From Cupriavidus oxalaticus (GTDB lineage: Bacteria > Pseudomonadota > Gammaproteobacteria > Burkholderiales > Burkholderiaceae): a stretch of DNA of 64,000 bases. Positions within the stretch are counted from its first letter, which is position 1; each line of letters begins with the position of its first letter. The notes beneath the pieces were generated by a model, which did no database searches, had not been told where the DNA came from, and saw only the letters and a program-made list of their open reading frames with translations. Positions 42,177 through 50,910 of the stretch are shown piece by piece. Position numbers and translations under genes: made by a program. Location: contig NZ_CP069811.1 in assembly GCF_016894385.1 (NCBI RefSeq), positions 906,501-970,500 of the forward strand. Reading direction: 5' to 3'.

Positions 42177-43316
42177 ATGGATACGTTGCACATCACGGTC
42201 GGGGACCTTCCACCCGAATGCGAGGCGCTCCGGGAAGAAGCAAGAGCCTTTGCCAAGGAACACATCACGAAGTATTCACGCGTCGAGCGGGCCCACAACT
42301 GGGCCGGCCGCGACCCGGATTTCTCCAGGAAGATGGGCGAGAAAGGGTGGCTCGGCATGACCTGGCCGACCGACGCCGGGGGCGGCGGAAAGAGCATGCT
42401 GGAGCGCTATGTGATGCTGGAAGAACTGCTGGCCGTCGGTGCCCCGATGGGCACGCACTGGGCCGCCGACCGGCAGATGGGGCCACTGCTCATCCGCTAC
42501 AGCCGCGACAAGCTTGCTCCCAAAATCATCCCGCAGATCCGCCGGGGCGAGGCCTTCATCTGCATCGGCATGAGCGAGCCGGACTCGGGCTCGGACCTCG
42601 CCTCCATCCGTACCCGCGGCACCAGGGTGGAAGGCGGCTGGAAGATCAACGGCCGCAAGGTGTGGACATCGGGCGCGCACCACGCGCACTACATGGTGGC
42701 CCTGGTGCGCACCAGCGAGCGCGGCGAGGACCGCCACGCCGGCATGAGCCAGATCTTCATCGAGATGGACCGCCCCGGCGTGACGGTGCGGCCCATCGTC
42801 TCGCAGCTGGGCACGCGCATCTTCAACGAGGTGATCCTCGACGACGTGTTCGTGCCCGACGACCACCTGGTGGGCGAGGAGGGCAAGGGCTGGAGCCAGG
42901 TGATCAATGAACTGAAGTACGAGCGGTCGGGCGCGGAACGCTTTCTGAGCAGCACGCAGCTGCTGCTGGAGATGCTGGATGCGGCGCAGGCAGACAACCG
43001 TCAGCAGGCGGTGGCCATCGGCAAGGTGATCGCGCGCTATGCCACCTTGCGCCAGATGTCGCAGGGCATCGCGCTGATGATGGCCGAAGGGCAGGACCCG
43101 TCGCTGGCCGCCTCCATCGTCAAGGACCAGGGCGCGCTGCTGGAGCAGTCGCTGCCCGACATTGCCTACGAGGTATTCCCCGACCGGCTGGGCGACGGCA
43201 GCGAGTTCGACCAGGTGCTGAACCTGGTGACGCTGGCGGCGCCATCGTTCTCGCTGCGCGGGGGCACGCGAGAGATCTTGCGCGGGATTATTGCGAAAGG
43301 ACTGGGGCTGAGATGA
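42177..43316 (+). CDS. Acyl-CoA dehydrogenase, first subunit of a pair
   Basis: A 379-residue acyl-CoA dehydrogenase with EPDSGSD at residues 134-140 and the FAD loop GMTWPTDAGGGGKSM. The C-terminal glutamate is missing (SLRGGTREI), but E249 in LKYER stands where isovaleryl-type enzymes keep their base. This and the immediate overlap with a second subunit are seen in heteromeric actinobacterial dehydrogenases such as FadE28/FadE29. GTAAGGA precedes the ATG at 42177. Confidence 0.84.
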   Translation: MDTLHITVGDLPPECEALREEARAFAKEHITKYSRVERAHNWAGRDPDFSRKMGEKGWLGMTWPTDAGGGGKSMLERYVMLEELLAVGAPMGTHWAADRQMGPLLIRYSRDKLAPKIIPQIRRGEAFICIGMSEPDSGSDLASIRTRGTRVEGGWKINGRKVWTSGAHHAHYMVALVRTSERGEDRHAGMSQIFIEMDRPGVTVRPIVSQLGTRIFNEVILDDVFVPDDHLVGEEGKGWSQVINELKYERSGAERFLSSTQLLLEMLDAAQADNRQQAVAIGKVIARYATLRQMSQGIALMMAEGQDPSLAASIVKDQGALLEQSLPDIAYEVFPDRLGDGSEFDQVLNLVTLAAPSFSLRGGTREILRGIIAKGLGLR

Positions 43317-44470
43317 GCGACAACATGATTGAAGAAACCGTCAAGCGGCTGCTGGCCAACGAGGTGAGCCGCGAGCTGCTGACCGCTGTCGAGGCTGGCG
43401 AATTCGCCGGCGTGCTGTGGCAAACCATCGCCGACAGCGGCATGACCAAGATCCTCTGCCGCGAGGCGCACGGCGGCATCGAGGCCTCCTGGCTGGAAGC
43501 GTTGTCCCTGTTCTACCAGGTGGGCTATACCCAGGCGCCGGTGCCGCTGTCGCAGGCGGTGGTGGGGCAGTACCTGGCATCGCGCAGCGGGCTGGACCTG
43601 GCGGCCGACAGCGTATTTGCCCTGGCGGCGGGCGCACAGGCGCGGGCACTTGCAGTGACCAGTAACGAGGCGGGCACGCCCGCCACCATCGACGGCACGA
43701 TGAAGGCCGTGAAGTGGGCGCGCCATGCTCATTGGCTGGTGATCGAGGCGGCAGGCCAGCTCTGCCTGGTGGCGGCGAAGGGGGCGGGCGTGCGCATAGA
43801 GCCGAAGGCCGATGCCGCATCGCTGCCCGCCGACACCGTGGTGCTCGACCATGCCCCCGTGGCCCACGTGCTGCCACCTGGCATTGCGGGGCTGAACCGG
43901 CCGCTGGAAGTCTTCTACGCCGCCACCACTGCCGCGCAGCTGACCGGCGCACTGGAGTACGCGCTGGACCTGGCCGTGCAGTATGCGAAGGACCGCGTGC
44001 AGTTCGGCAAGCCCATTGGAAAGTACCAGGCCATCCAGCAGCAGCTTGCCGTGCTGGCGGGCGAGGTGGCCTGCAGCTATGCGGCTGCGACCACGGCGCT
44101 GCGCGATCTGCCCGCCATGCAGCAGGACAGCGCGCCCCAGGCGGAATTCAGTGCCGCCGTCGCCAAGGTCACGGCCAGCGACGCGGTGCGCACGGGTGCC
44201 TCGATTGCGCACCAGGTGCATGGCGCCATTGGCTTCACCTACGAATACGCACTGAACTTTGCCACCCGGCGCCTGTGGGCCTGGCGTGCCGAGGCGGGTA
44301 CCAGCACCGAATGGGCAGAGCGCCTCGGCCAGGCCTTTATCGAGGCAGGCTCGGACCGGTTCTGGCCGCACCTGACCGCGCGCACGCTGCCGTCCGGGGA
44401 CCTCCCGGAAACGCCGGCCGGTCATCACGGCCGACCCATGCAAGCAGAAAGGACCACCACCCATGTCTGA
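43313..44470 (+). CDS. Acyl-CoA dehydrogenase, second subunit of a pair
   Basis: A 385-residue acyl-CoA dehydrogenase-fold protein overlapping the previous gene by ATGA. The N-terminal half is degenerate (VLWQTIADSGMTKILCREAH). The C-terminal half keeps the FAD/dimer motif DRVQFGKPIGKYQAIQQQ, and there is no Y-E-G-T glutamate. It is probably the non-catalytic partner that completes the FAD sites of an alpha2-beta2 enzyme. Confidence 0.82.
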   Translation: MSDNMIEETVKRLLANEVSRELLTAVEAGEFAGVLWQTIADSGMTKILCREAHGGIEASWLEALSLFYQVGYTQAPVPLSQAVVGQYLASRSGLDLAADSVFALAAGAQARALAVTSNEAGTPATIDGTMKAVKWARHAHWLVIEAAGQLCLVAAKGAGVRIEPKADAASLPADTVVLDHAPVAHVLPPGIAGLNRPLEVFYAATTAAQLTGALEYALDLAVQYAKDRVQFGKPIGKYQAIQQQLAVLAGEVACSYAAATTALRDLPAMQQDSAPQAEFSAAVAKVTASDAVRTGASIAHQVHGAIGFTYEYALNFATRRLWAWRAEAGTSTEWAERLGQAFIEAGSDRFWPHLTARTLPSGDLPETPAGHHGRPMQAERTTTHV

Positions 44471-45242
44471 GACGCCGAACCCGGCCATCTTGACCAGCCG
44501 CGACGGCCATGTCGCGCTCATCGAGCTGAACCGCCCCCCGCACAATTTCTTCGATGTGGAGATGATTGCCCGCATTGCCGACGAGCTGGACCGGCTGCAG
44601 GCGGACAAGACCTGCCGCGCGGTGCTGCTGCAGGCGGGCGGCAGCGCGTTCTGCGCGGGAGCGGATTTTTCGCGGCGCAATGGCGGTGAGGCGCGCAGCG
44701 CCTCGCGCATCAACCCCATCTACCTGGAGGCGCTGCGCATCTTCAGTTTCAGCAAGCCGATCGTGGCCGCCATCGAGGGCCCGGCCGTCGGCGGCGGACT
44801 CGGCCTGGCGCTCGCGGCGGATTTCCGCGTGTCGTGCGCAGAGGCCCGGTTCTCGGCCAACTTCAACCGGCTCGGCATTCACCCCGGGTTTGCGCTCTCG
44901 TACACGCTGCCGGCGCTGATCGGCAAGCAGATGGCGGCGTGGCTGCTGTACACCGGCGCCCGCGTGGATGGCGCGCGCGCCAAAGAGATGGGACTGGTCG
45001 ACTTCATCGTTCCCCAGGCGGAGGTGCGCACCGCTGCGATGGCACTGGCGCGGGAGATGGCCGCTTCATCGCCGCGTGCGTTGCAGTCTACTCGCCAGAC
45101 CTTGAAGGCGGATTCGCTCAGCCACATCCGCAACGCCATCTCGCGCGAGAGCGCGGAGCAGGCTGCCCAGTTTGCGGGGCCGGACATGGCCGAGGGCGTG
45201 AAGGCCATGGCCGAAAGGCGGCTGCCGGTCTTTGAAGACTGA
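44463..45242 (+). CDS. Enoyl-CoA hydratase/isomerase family protein lacking both catalytic glutamates
   Basis: A 259-residue crotonase. The oxyanion-hole segments are SAFCAGADFS (61-70) and GGGLGLALAADFRV (110-123). The positions of the two hydratase glutamates are F134 and W160. It is a close paralogue of the protein at 22258-23028; both open with a shared PPHNF segment. Eight bases overlap the preceding gene. It probably does not hydrate enoyl-CoA, and its real reaction is open. Confidence 0.8.
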   Translation: MSETPNPAILTSRDGHVALIELNRPPHNFFDVEMIARIADELDRLQADKTCRAVLLQAGGSAFCAGADFSRRNGGEARSASRINPIYLEALRIFSFSKPIVAAIEGPAVGGGLGLALAADFRVSCAEARFSANFNRLGIHPGFALSYTLPALIGKQMAAWLLYTGARVDGARAKEMGLVDFIVPQAEVRTAAMALAREMAASSPRALQSTRQTLKADSLSHIRNAISRESAEQAAQFAGPDMAEGVKAMAERRLPVFED

Positions 45243-45266
45243 TTTCGATAGATAGGAGACAAGCAC

Positions 45267-46229
45267 ATGCAACGGAGACAATTTGGCGCCACGCTGCTGG
45301 CGGGCGCGGCAACCCTGGGCTTCCCGTACATCGCGCGGGCGCAGGGCAAGGTGATTCGCGTCATCGTGCCGTTCACGGCGGGCAGCGGATCGGACGAGGG
45401 CGCGCGCTTTTACGCGGAGCAGATCGGCAAGGCGCTGGGACGCTCGATCGTGGTGGAGAACAAGCCGGGGGCCAGCGGCCTGATCGCCGTGCGCACCGTG
45501 CTGGCGGAGCCGGCGGATGGCAACACCATCCTGTTGGGCAGCAACTCGCTGATCGCGGTGAACCCGGTGATGGTGAAGAACCTGGGCTACGACCCGTTCA
45601 AGGACCTGGTGCCGCTGCACGGCCTGGCCATCTCCGCCGCTGCCTTTGTCGCCAGCAACGATTCTCCCTACCGCAGCATTGCCGATGTGGTGGCGCGCTA
45701 CAAGGCCACGGGCAAGCCGATCTCGGTCGGCAATTACTCCGAAGGCTACCGCCTGGTGGGCGAGTGGCTGGCACAGGAAACGGATATCCAGACCACGCCC
45801 GTGCCCTACAAGGGCGGAGCTCCCATGGTGACCGACCTGGTCGGCAACCGGCTGGATATCGCGCTCAACGACATCACCGGCATCGCCCCCATGGAAAAGG
45901 CCGGGAAGCTTCGCGTGCTCGCCATCACGGGCGGGACGCGCGACAAGCTCTTGCCGAACGTCCCGACGATGAAGGAGCAGGGCTATGCCGACTTTGAATC
46001 CTACGTGTGGTCGTCCTTCTCCATGAAGGCGGGCACGCCGGCGGACAAGCTGAAGGAACTTGCTGCGGCCATTACCGCCGCACAGCGCACGGAGGCGGCA
46101 AAGGCATACCAGGCCAAGCGGGCCGGTACGTTCCTGACCAAGGCGCTTGCAGACCTGGGCGAATTCCAGCGCGCGGAATACCTGCGCTTCAAGCGTGTGG
46201 CGGAAAAGGCCAATATCCGGCCCAGCTGA
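45267..46229 (+). CDS. Bug-family TTT solute receptor
   Basis: A 320-residue periplasmic receptor beginning MQRRQFGATLLAGAATLGFP (twin-arginine-like). The mature Bug signature is RVIVPFTAGSGSDEGARFY and VVENKPGASGLIAVRTVLAE. AGGAGACAAGCAC precedes the ATG. It ends the paired-dehydrogenase operon and probably captures its substrate. A GC-rich hairpin (46247-46265) follows before the TetR gene. Confidence 0.88.
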   Translation: MQRRQFGATLLAGAATLGFPYIARAQGKVIRVIVPFTAGSGSDEGARFYAEQIGKALGRSIVVENKPGASGLIAVRTVLAEPADGNTILLGSNSLIAVNPVMVKNLGYDPFKDLVPLHGLAISAAAFVASNDSPYRSIADVVARYKATGKPISVGNYSEGYRLVGEWLAQETDIQTTPVPYKGGAPMVTDLVGNRLDIALNDITGIAPMEKAGKLRVLAITGGTRDKLLPNVPTMKEQGYADFESYVWSSFSMKAGTPADKLKELAAAITAAQRTEAAKAYQAKRAGTFLTKALADLGEFQRAEYLRFKRVAEKANIRPS

Positions 46230-46353
46230 GCCGCCGGGCTCCCCCGGCCGCACCGGCGGTGCGGCTGCAGGGGCTTGCGTCGAAGCAGTGTGGAAAGGGG
46301 GCCTTTGGCTTCGGTACAATTCGGGGCCGCAGGCGACATAACGTTCACGACCT

Positions 46354-46962
46354 ATGAAACAGCAAACCAGCCGCACCCAGGAGCAACGGCGCGAGGAGTC
46401 TGTCGGCCGTATGGTGCAGGCCGCTATCGAGCTGATTTCCGAGAAAGGCCTCGCGGGGCTGACGATGAATGAAGTCGGCACCAAGGCCGGCTATAGCCGC
46501 GGCCTGGCGCACACCCACTTCGGCTCCAAGGAAAAGCTGCTGGAGGAATGCCTGGAGCAGCTCTCGCGCGAATTCAATGCGCAGCGCAAGAAGGATGGCA
46601 GCGATACGCGCGGCATTCACGGCATCTATTCGCTGGTGGATGCCTACACCCAGCGCCCGGAAAACGCGGTCAACAGTATCCGTGCGATGTTTTTCATCGT
46701 GCTCGACTCGTCCGTGGCCGATTCGCCGCTGCATGGCTTTGTCCACGACTACAACGAAAAGAACATGGCCTACGTCGAGTACAAGCTCAACGAGGCGAAG
46801 ACCCTTGGGCAGATCCGGGCGGACGTCGACGTAAAATCCGCGGCCTTCATCCTGATGAGCCTGCTACGCGGTATCTCCGTGCACCGCCTGAACCGCGCTT
46901 CCATGGACCCTGCGGCCGTGAAGGCGGAAATCCTGCGGATGATCGGGGAGTGGTTGCTGTAG
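46354..46962 (+). CDS. TetR-family regulator
   Basis: A 202-residue TetR regulator. The helix-turn-helix is at residues 30-55 (GLAGLTMNEVGTKAGYSRGL, then HFGSKEKLLEECL). The C-terminal ligand domain is all helical. TACAAT at 46315-46320 is a likely -10 box for its own promoter. Its position after the operon suggests it senses a CoA-ester or acid from this module. Confidence 0.85.
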   Translation: MKQQTSRTQEQRREESVGRMVQAAIELISEKGLAGLTMNEVGTKAGYSRGLAHTHFGSKEKLLEECLEQLSREFNAQRKKDGSDTRGIHGIYSLVDAYTQRPENAVNSIRAMFFIVLDSSVADSPLHGFVHDYNEKNMAYVEYKLNEAKTLGQIRADVDVKSAAFILMSLLRGISVHRLNRASMDPAAVKAEILRMIGEWLL

Positions 46963-47084
46963 ACGAACCATCGCCATGGCGATGTTGAGGGCGGGCTGAA
47001 AGGCAAGCACCAGGGCGACGCCGGCCGGTCCGAAGCATGGCAAAGACAGCGCCTGAGAGGCGCGCGAGCCAGGGAGGGACGGCT

Positions 47085-47822
47085 ATGGACAGTGGCATGG
47101 TCAAGTCGGCGAACCGGGTGTTCGATCTGCTGGAATTGTTCGAGCGGGTGCGCCGGCCCTTGCGCGTGGGCGAGATCGCCGAGCGCCTCGGCATTCCGCA
47201 GTCCAGTGTGTCGATGCTGCTGCGGACCATGGTGGCGCGTGGCTACCTGGAGTTCGACGCCCAGCTTCGAACCTATTGCCCGTCGGTCCGGGTCGCGTTC
47301 CTGTGCGGGTGGACCACCAGAAAACAGGGCACCGGCGCCTCGGTCCACGACGCCCTGCGCCGGCTGTCGAGCGAGACCGGCGAGACGGTGCTGCTGGGCC
47401 GCCAGAGCGGCAACATGCTGCAATACCTGTCCGTCATCGAATCCAGCCATGCGTTGCGCCTGTCGGTATCGTCGGGCACGATCCGGCCGATGCATCGCAC
47501 CGCGATCGGCATCATGCTGATGAGCCGGATGGAGGACGAACAGATTGGGCGGCTGCTGCGGCGCTACAGCGCCGAGGTGGCCCCGGGCGAGCCGCCGGTG
47601 CGCACTGACGAGATCCTGCGCGCGGTGGAGCAGGCGCGCCGCCAGGGCTACTACGAGTCGGCCAGCCTGGCGTCGCCGGGGGCCGGTGTGATCGCCACGC
47701 TGGTGGCAACGCCCATACGCGGCCAGTGGCTCGGCATCGGCACCGGCGGCCCGGTTGCGCGCTTGCACGCACGCCGCAAGAAGCTGCTGGCGGCCGTGCT
47801 GGCGGTCGCGCAGGACTGCTGA
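47085..47822 (+). CDS. IclR-family regulator
   Basis: A 245-residue IclR regulator with its winged helix at residues 1-60 (SANRVFDLLELFERVRRPLR, then IPQSSVSMLLRTMVARGYLE) and an effector domain after it. GGAGGGAC precedes the ATG at 47085. It lies between the paired-dehydrogenase module and the lyase module and could control either. The twin palindromes at 48.9 kb are its nearest conspicuous operator candidates. Confidence 0.84.
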   Translation: MDSGMVKSANRVFDLLELFERVRRPLRVGEIAERLGIPQSSVSMLLRTMVARGYLEFDAQLRTYCPSVRVAFLCGWTTRKQGTGASVHDALRRLSSETGETVLLGRQSGNMLQYLSVIESSHALRLSVSSGTIRPMHRTAIGIMLMSRMEDEQIGRLLRRYSAEVAPGEPPVRTDEILRAVEQARRQGYYESASLASPGAGVIATLVATPIRGQWLGIGTGGPVARLHARRKKLLAAVLAVAQDC

Positions 47823-47852
47823 GCGCCGCCTGAGCGCCTCAGTGGCGCGAAA

Positions 47853-48755
47853 TCAGCAGCCGGGCCGTTCCCTGCGCGCACGGATGGCATCGAGCCGGGC
47901 CAGCAGGCGCGTGGCCTGCGCCAGGTGCAGGCGCTCGACCATGCGCCCCTCCAGTTTGATCACGCCCGCCGCGGCATGCTCCGGCCGCGCGAAGGCCGCG
48001 ACGATCGCCTGCGCCTCGGCGGTGGCGGCATCCGATGGCGTGAACGCCGCGTTGGCCGGATCGACCTGCGACGGGTGGATCAGCGTCTTGCCGTCAAAGC
48101 CCATCCGGCACGACTGCAGCACTTCGTTGTCGAAGCCGGCGCGGTCGCCGAAGTCATTCCAGACACCGTCGAGCACGTCCATACCGTAGCGCTTTGCCGC
48201 CAGCACCACCGACATCAGCCACGGCAGCAGATACGCACGGTTGTCGCCCGGATACACGCCGGTCTCTTTGGCAAGATCGTTGGTGCCGACGACCAGGCAG
48301 TCGAGCTGCACCTGCCGGCGCTGGCCGGCTTGCAGGATGCCGTCGAGGTGATGGATCGCGGATGCCGTTTCGATCATGGCCCACAGCCTGGGGGCAGGGC
48401 CATTGGCAATGGCGCCGATCGCCGCGGCAAAGCGTTCCAGATCTGCGCCGGTGTCGACTTTCGGCAGCAGGATCGCATCGGTCCCGCAGGCCACGGCGGC
48501 GCGCAGGTCGGCATCGAACTCGTCCGTTCCGAGGGCATTGACCCGGATCACCGTTTCATGCGCCGCGAATGGCTGCGCGGCAAAGGCGCTGGCCAGGTTG
48601 TCCCTGGCCTGGCCTTTCATGGCCGGCGCCACGGCGTCTTCCAGGTCGAACACGATGGCGTCGCAGGGCAGGTTGCGGGCCTTTTCGATGGCGCGGGTAT
48701 TGGTCGCGGGCACATACAGCACGGAGCGCCGGGGCGCGGTCTGGTTCATGGTCAT
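47853..48755 (-). CDS. CitE-like HpcH/HpaI-family lyase
   Basis: A 300-residue TIM-barrel lyase. The CitE segments are RRSVLYVPATNTRAIEKARN, CDAIVFDLEDAVAP (Mg2+ and acidic residues), LPKVDTGAD and AMIETASAIHHLDG, with the C-terminal DGKTLIHPSQVD. It splits (S)-malyl-type or citramalyl-type CoA esters to acetyl- or propionyl-CoA plus a ketoacid or glyoxylate. It is transcribed away from the MmgE/PrpD operon, on the other side of the twin operator. Confidence 0.82.
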   Translation of the reverse strand: MTMNQTAPRRSVLYVPATNTRAIEKARNLPCDAIVFDLEDAVAPAMKGQARDNLASAFAAQPFAAHETVIRVNALGTDEFDADLRAAVACGTDAILLPKVDTGADLERFAAAIGAIANGPAPRLWAMIETASAIHHLDGILQAGQRRQVQLDCLVVGTNDLAKETGVYPGDNRAYLLPWLMSVVLAAKRYGMDVLDGVWNDFGDRAGFDNEVLQSCRMGFDGKTLIHPSQVDPANAAFTPSDAATAEAQAIVAAFARPEHAAAGVIKLEGRMVERLHLAQATRLLARLDAIRARRERPGC

Positions 48756-48878
48756 GAGAGGTAGCGTCGCCGGTGGCGACGTGGGCGTGGAGAGTTGAGG
48801 GGCAGCGCGGCCATCGCGCACACCGTGCGCCGCGAATGGCCGTGGATGAGAGTTTCGATCCCGCACGCTCGCGCCTTC

Positions 48879-48927
48879 ATCACATATGTGATCAATGTTC
48901 CGGGTCGGCATCCATCACATATGTGAT
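48879..48927. promoter_or_regulatory. Twin 14-bp palindromes in a divergent promoter region
   Basis: ATCACATATGTGAT occurs twice, perfectly, at 48879-48892 and 48914-48927, with centres 35 bp apart. The region lies between the CitE-like gene (minus) and the MmgE/PrpD operon (plus). A regulator bound to both sites would sit between the two promoters. Which regulator is unknown; the IclR at 47085 is nearest. Confidence 0.75.
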
Positions 48928-49004
48928 GCCCCGCCCGCCGGCGTTCGCCAATACTCGGTCCATCGACAACAACACGGCGCCGGCCAACGCGGCGATTCCT
49001 TCGA

Positions 49005-50375
49005 GTGGAACCTGACCATACCATCGACAAGACAGCGGACAGCACCGGCTTCACCCGGGCGCTGGCCGGCTGGATCAGCTCGGTCGACGATGCCGCGCTC
49101 GGCGCACCGGCTTTCGCCTGGGCGCGGCATGCCATGCTCGACTGGATCGCGGTGACCGTTGCCGCCGCCCGCGAGCCGCTGGTCGAAATGCTCGTCGCCG
49201 AATATGCCGGCTCGCGCGATTTGCCGTGCGCGCTGGTGGGCAGCCCGCTGCGCGCCGATGTGGCGCAGGCCGCGCTGATCAACGGCGCGGCCGGCCACGC
49301 CCTCGACTTCGACGACGTCGCCTCGGCGATGCACGGCCATCCGACCGTGCCCGTGGCGCCTGCCGCGCTGGCGGTGGCCCAGGCCGCCGGCGCCAGCGGC
49401 AAGGACTTGCTGCGCGCGCTGACACTGGGGCATGAAGTCGAAAGCCGCGTCGGCGAAGTGGTCGGCGCCGAGCAGTATCGCCTCGGGCTGCACCCGACCG
49501 GTACCACCGGCACGCTGGGCGCCGCCGCTGCCTGTGCGCGGCTGGGTGGACTAGATCCGGAGCGTACGGCCCACGCGCTCGGCCTCGCCGCGACGCAGGC
49601 AGCCGGGCTCAAATGCATGTTCGGCACCATGGCCAAGCCGCTGCACGCAGGCAAGGCCGCCATGAACGGCGTGATGGCGGCACGGCTGGCGGCACGCGGG
49701 TTCACCGCCAACGCCAGCGGCATCGAGTGCGAGCAGGGCTTCGGCCGCACCCAGGCGCCCGCCGCGCCGGCGTTCCCCGCCACGTTCGAGCGCCGCGCCG
49801 GCATGGCAATCGAACGCACCCTGTTCAAGTTCCATGCGTCCTGCTACCTCACGCACTCCACCATTGAAGCCGTGCGCCAGGTCTGCCGCGAGCACCGCAT
49901 CGACCTGGATGCGCTCGAGTCGATGACCATTTCCGTGTCCGGTCCGCATCGTGGCGTGTGCGATATCGCCAATCCGCAGACCGGCCTGGAGATCAAGTTC
50001 GCGATCCAGCATCTTGCGGCGCTGGCGATGGACGGTGCGCCCACCGCGTCGCTCGCCCTGTATTCGCCCGAGACCGCGCTCGCGCCGCGCTATGTCAGGG
50101 CGCGGCAGCGGATCGCGCTGCAGGTGGTGCCCGGCCCGGACCGCAATGCGGCCACCGTCGAGATCCTGACGCGCGACGGCCGCACGCTGCGCGCGCAGGC
50201 CAATGTCGCGGTGCCGGCCGCGGACCTTGCCATGCAGTGGCGGCGCCTGGTCGACAAGGCGCAGGCCATCGTCGTGCCGCGCATCGGCGCGGCCAAGTTC
50301 GCGAAGCTGGTGTCGGTGGTCGACACGCTGGACCGGCTTCCTTCCGTCGACCCCTTGTTTGAGGCAATGCAATGA
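49005..50375 (+). CDS. MmgE/PrpD family protein
   Basis: A 456-residue MmgE/PrpD-type protein (2-methylcitrate dehydratase fold). Typical segments are HALDFDDVASAMHGHPTVPV near residues 100-119, GTMAKPLHAGKAAMNG, and the KFHASCYLTHSTIEA region. The family includes dehydratases of methylcitrate and cis-aconitate decarboxylases. It is first in an operon of MaoC, dehydrogenase, MaoC, CoA-transferase, lyase and receptor. Its product might be a methylated dicarboxylate. It begins with GTG at 49005 and has no strong ribosome site, so the start is uncertain. Confidence 0.82.
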   Translation: MEPDHTIDKTADSTGFTRALAGWISSVDDAALGAPAFAWARHAMLDWIAVTVAAAREPLVEMLVAEYAGSRDLPCALVGSPLRADVAQAALINGAAGHALDFDDVASAMHGHPTVPVAPAALAVAQAAGASGKDLLRALTLGHEVESRVGEVVGAEQYRLGLHPTGTTGTLGAAAACARLGGLDPERTAHALGLAATQAAGLKCMFGTMAKPLHAGKAAMNGVMAARLAARGFTANASGIECEQGFGRTQAPAAPAFPATFERRAGMAIERTLFKFHASCYLTHSTIEAVRQVCREHRIDLDALESMTISVSGPHRGVCDIANPQTGLEIKFAIQHLAALAMDGAPTASLALYSPETALAPRYVRARQRIALQVVPGPDRNAATVEILTRDGRTLRAQANVAVPAADLAMQWRRLVDKAQAIVVPRIGAAKFAKLVSVVDTLDRLPSVDPLFEAMQ

Positions 50376-50908
50376 CATCCACCCATCCCGCCACCGGGCG
50401 CGTCCCCGAGATCCCCGCCGATCCGGTCGTCGCCCGCCTGAAAGCAGAGGCCCGGCTGCGCGCCCGCGGCAACCGCTACGAGGATTTCGAGCCGGGCCGG
50501 CGCTTCGACCATCACTGGGGCCGTACCGTCACCGCGTCGGACAACACCCTGTTCTCGGTGCTGACGCTGCACTACAACCCGCAATACACCAACGAAGCGG
50601 TGGCGCGCGCCAACGGCCACGCGGGCGTGCCGGTCAATCCGCTGCTGGTGTTCAACACCGTGTTCGGCCTGTCGGTGGAAGACCTGTCGGAGGGCGGCGG
50701 TCCTTTTCTCGGGGTCGACGAGCTGGCCTATCTGCGGCCGGTCTACCCCGGCGAGACGCTCTATGCCAGTTCCGTCGTGGTGTCGCGCAGGCCGGCCAGC
50801 AACCGGCCTGGCTACGGCATCGTCACGTGGCACACGCATGGCACCAATCAGCAGGGCGATGCAGTCATCGAATTCAAGCGTACCAATCTGGTCAGGATGA
50901 GGGGATAA
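50372..50908 (+). CDS. MaoC-family hydratase
   Basis: A 178-residue hotdog-fold hydratase. The segment SDNTLFSVLTLHYNPQYTNE near residues 56-75 aligns with the hydratase-2 active-site region. It overlaps the preceding stop by ATGA. With its partner at 52146 it could hydrate a mesaconyl-type CoA ester. The extended N-terminus (GRVPEIPADPVVARLKAEAR) resembles the longer mesaconyl-CoA-hydratase-like proteins. Confidence 0.78.
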   Translation: MTSTHPATGRVPEIPADPVVARLKAEARLRARGNRYEDFEPGRRFDHHWGRTVTASDNTLFSVLTLHYNPQYTNEAVARANGHAGVPVNPLLVFNTVFGLSVEDLSEGGGPFLGVDELAYLRPVYPGETLYASSVVVSRRPASNRPGYGIVTWHTHGTNQQGDAVIEFKRTNLVRMRG

Positions 50909-50910
50909 GC

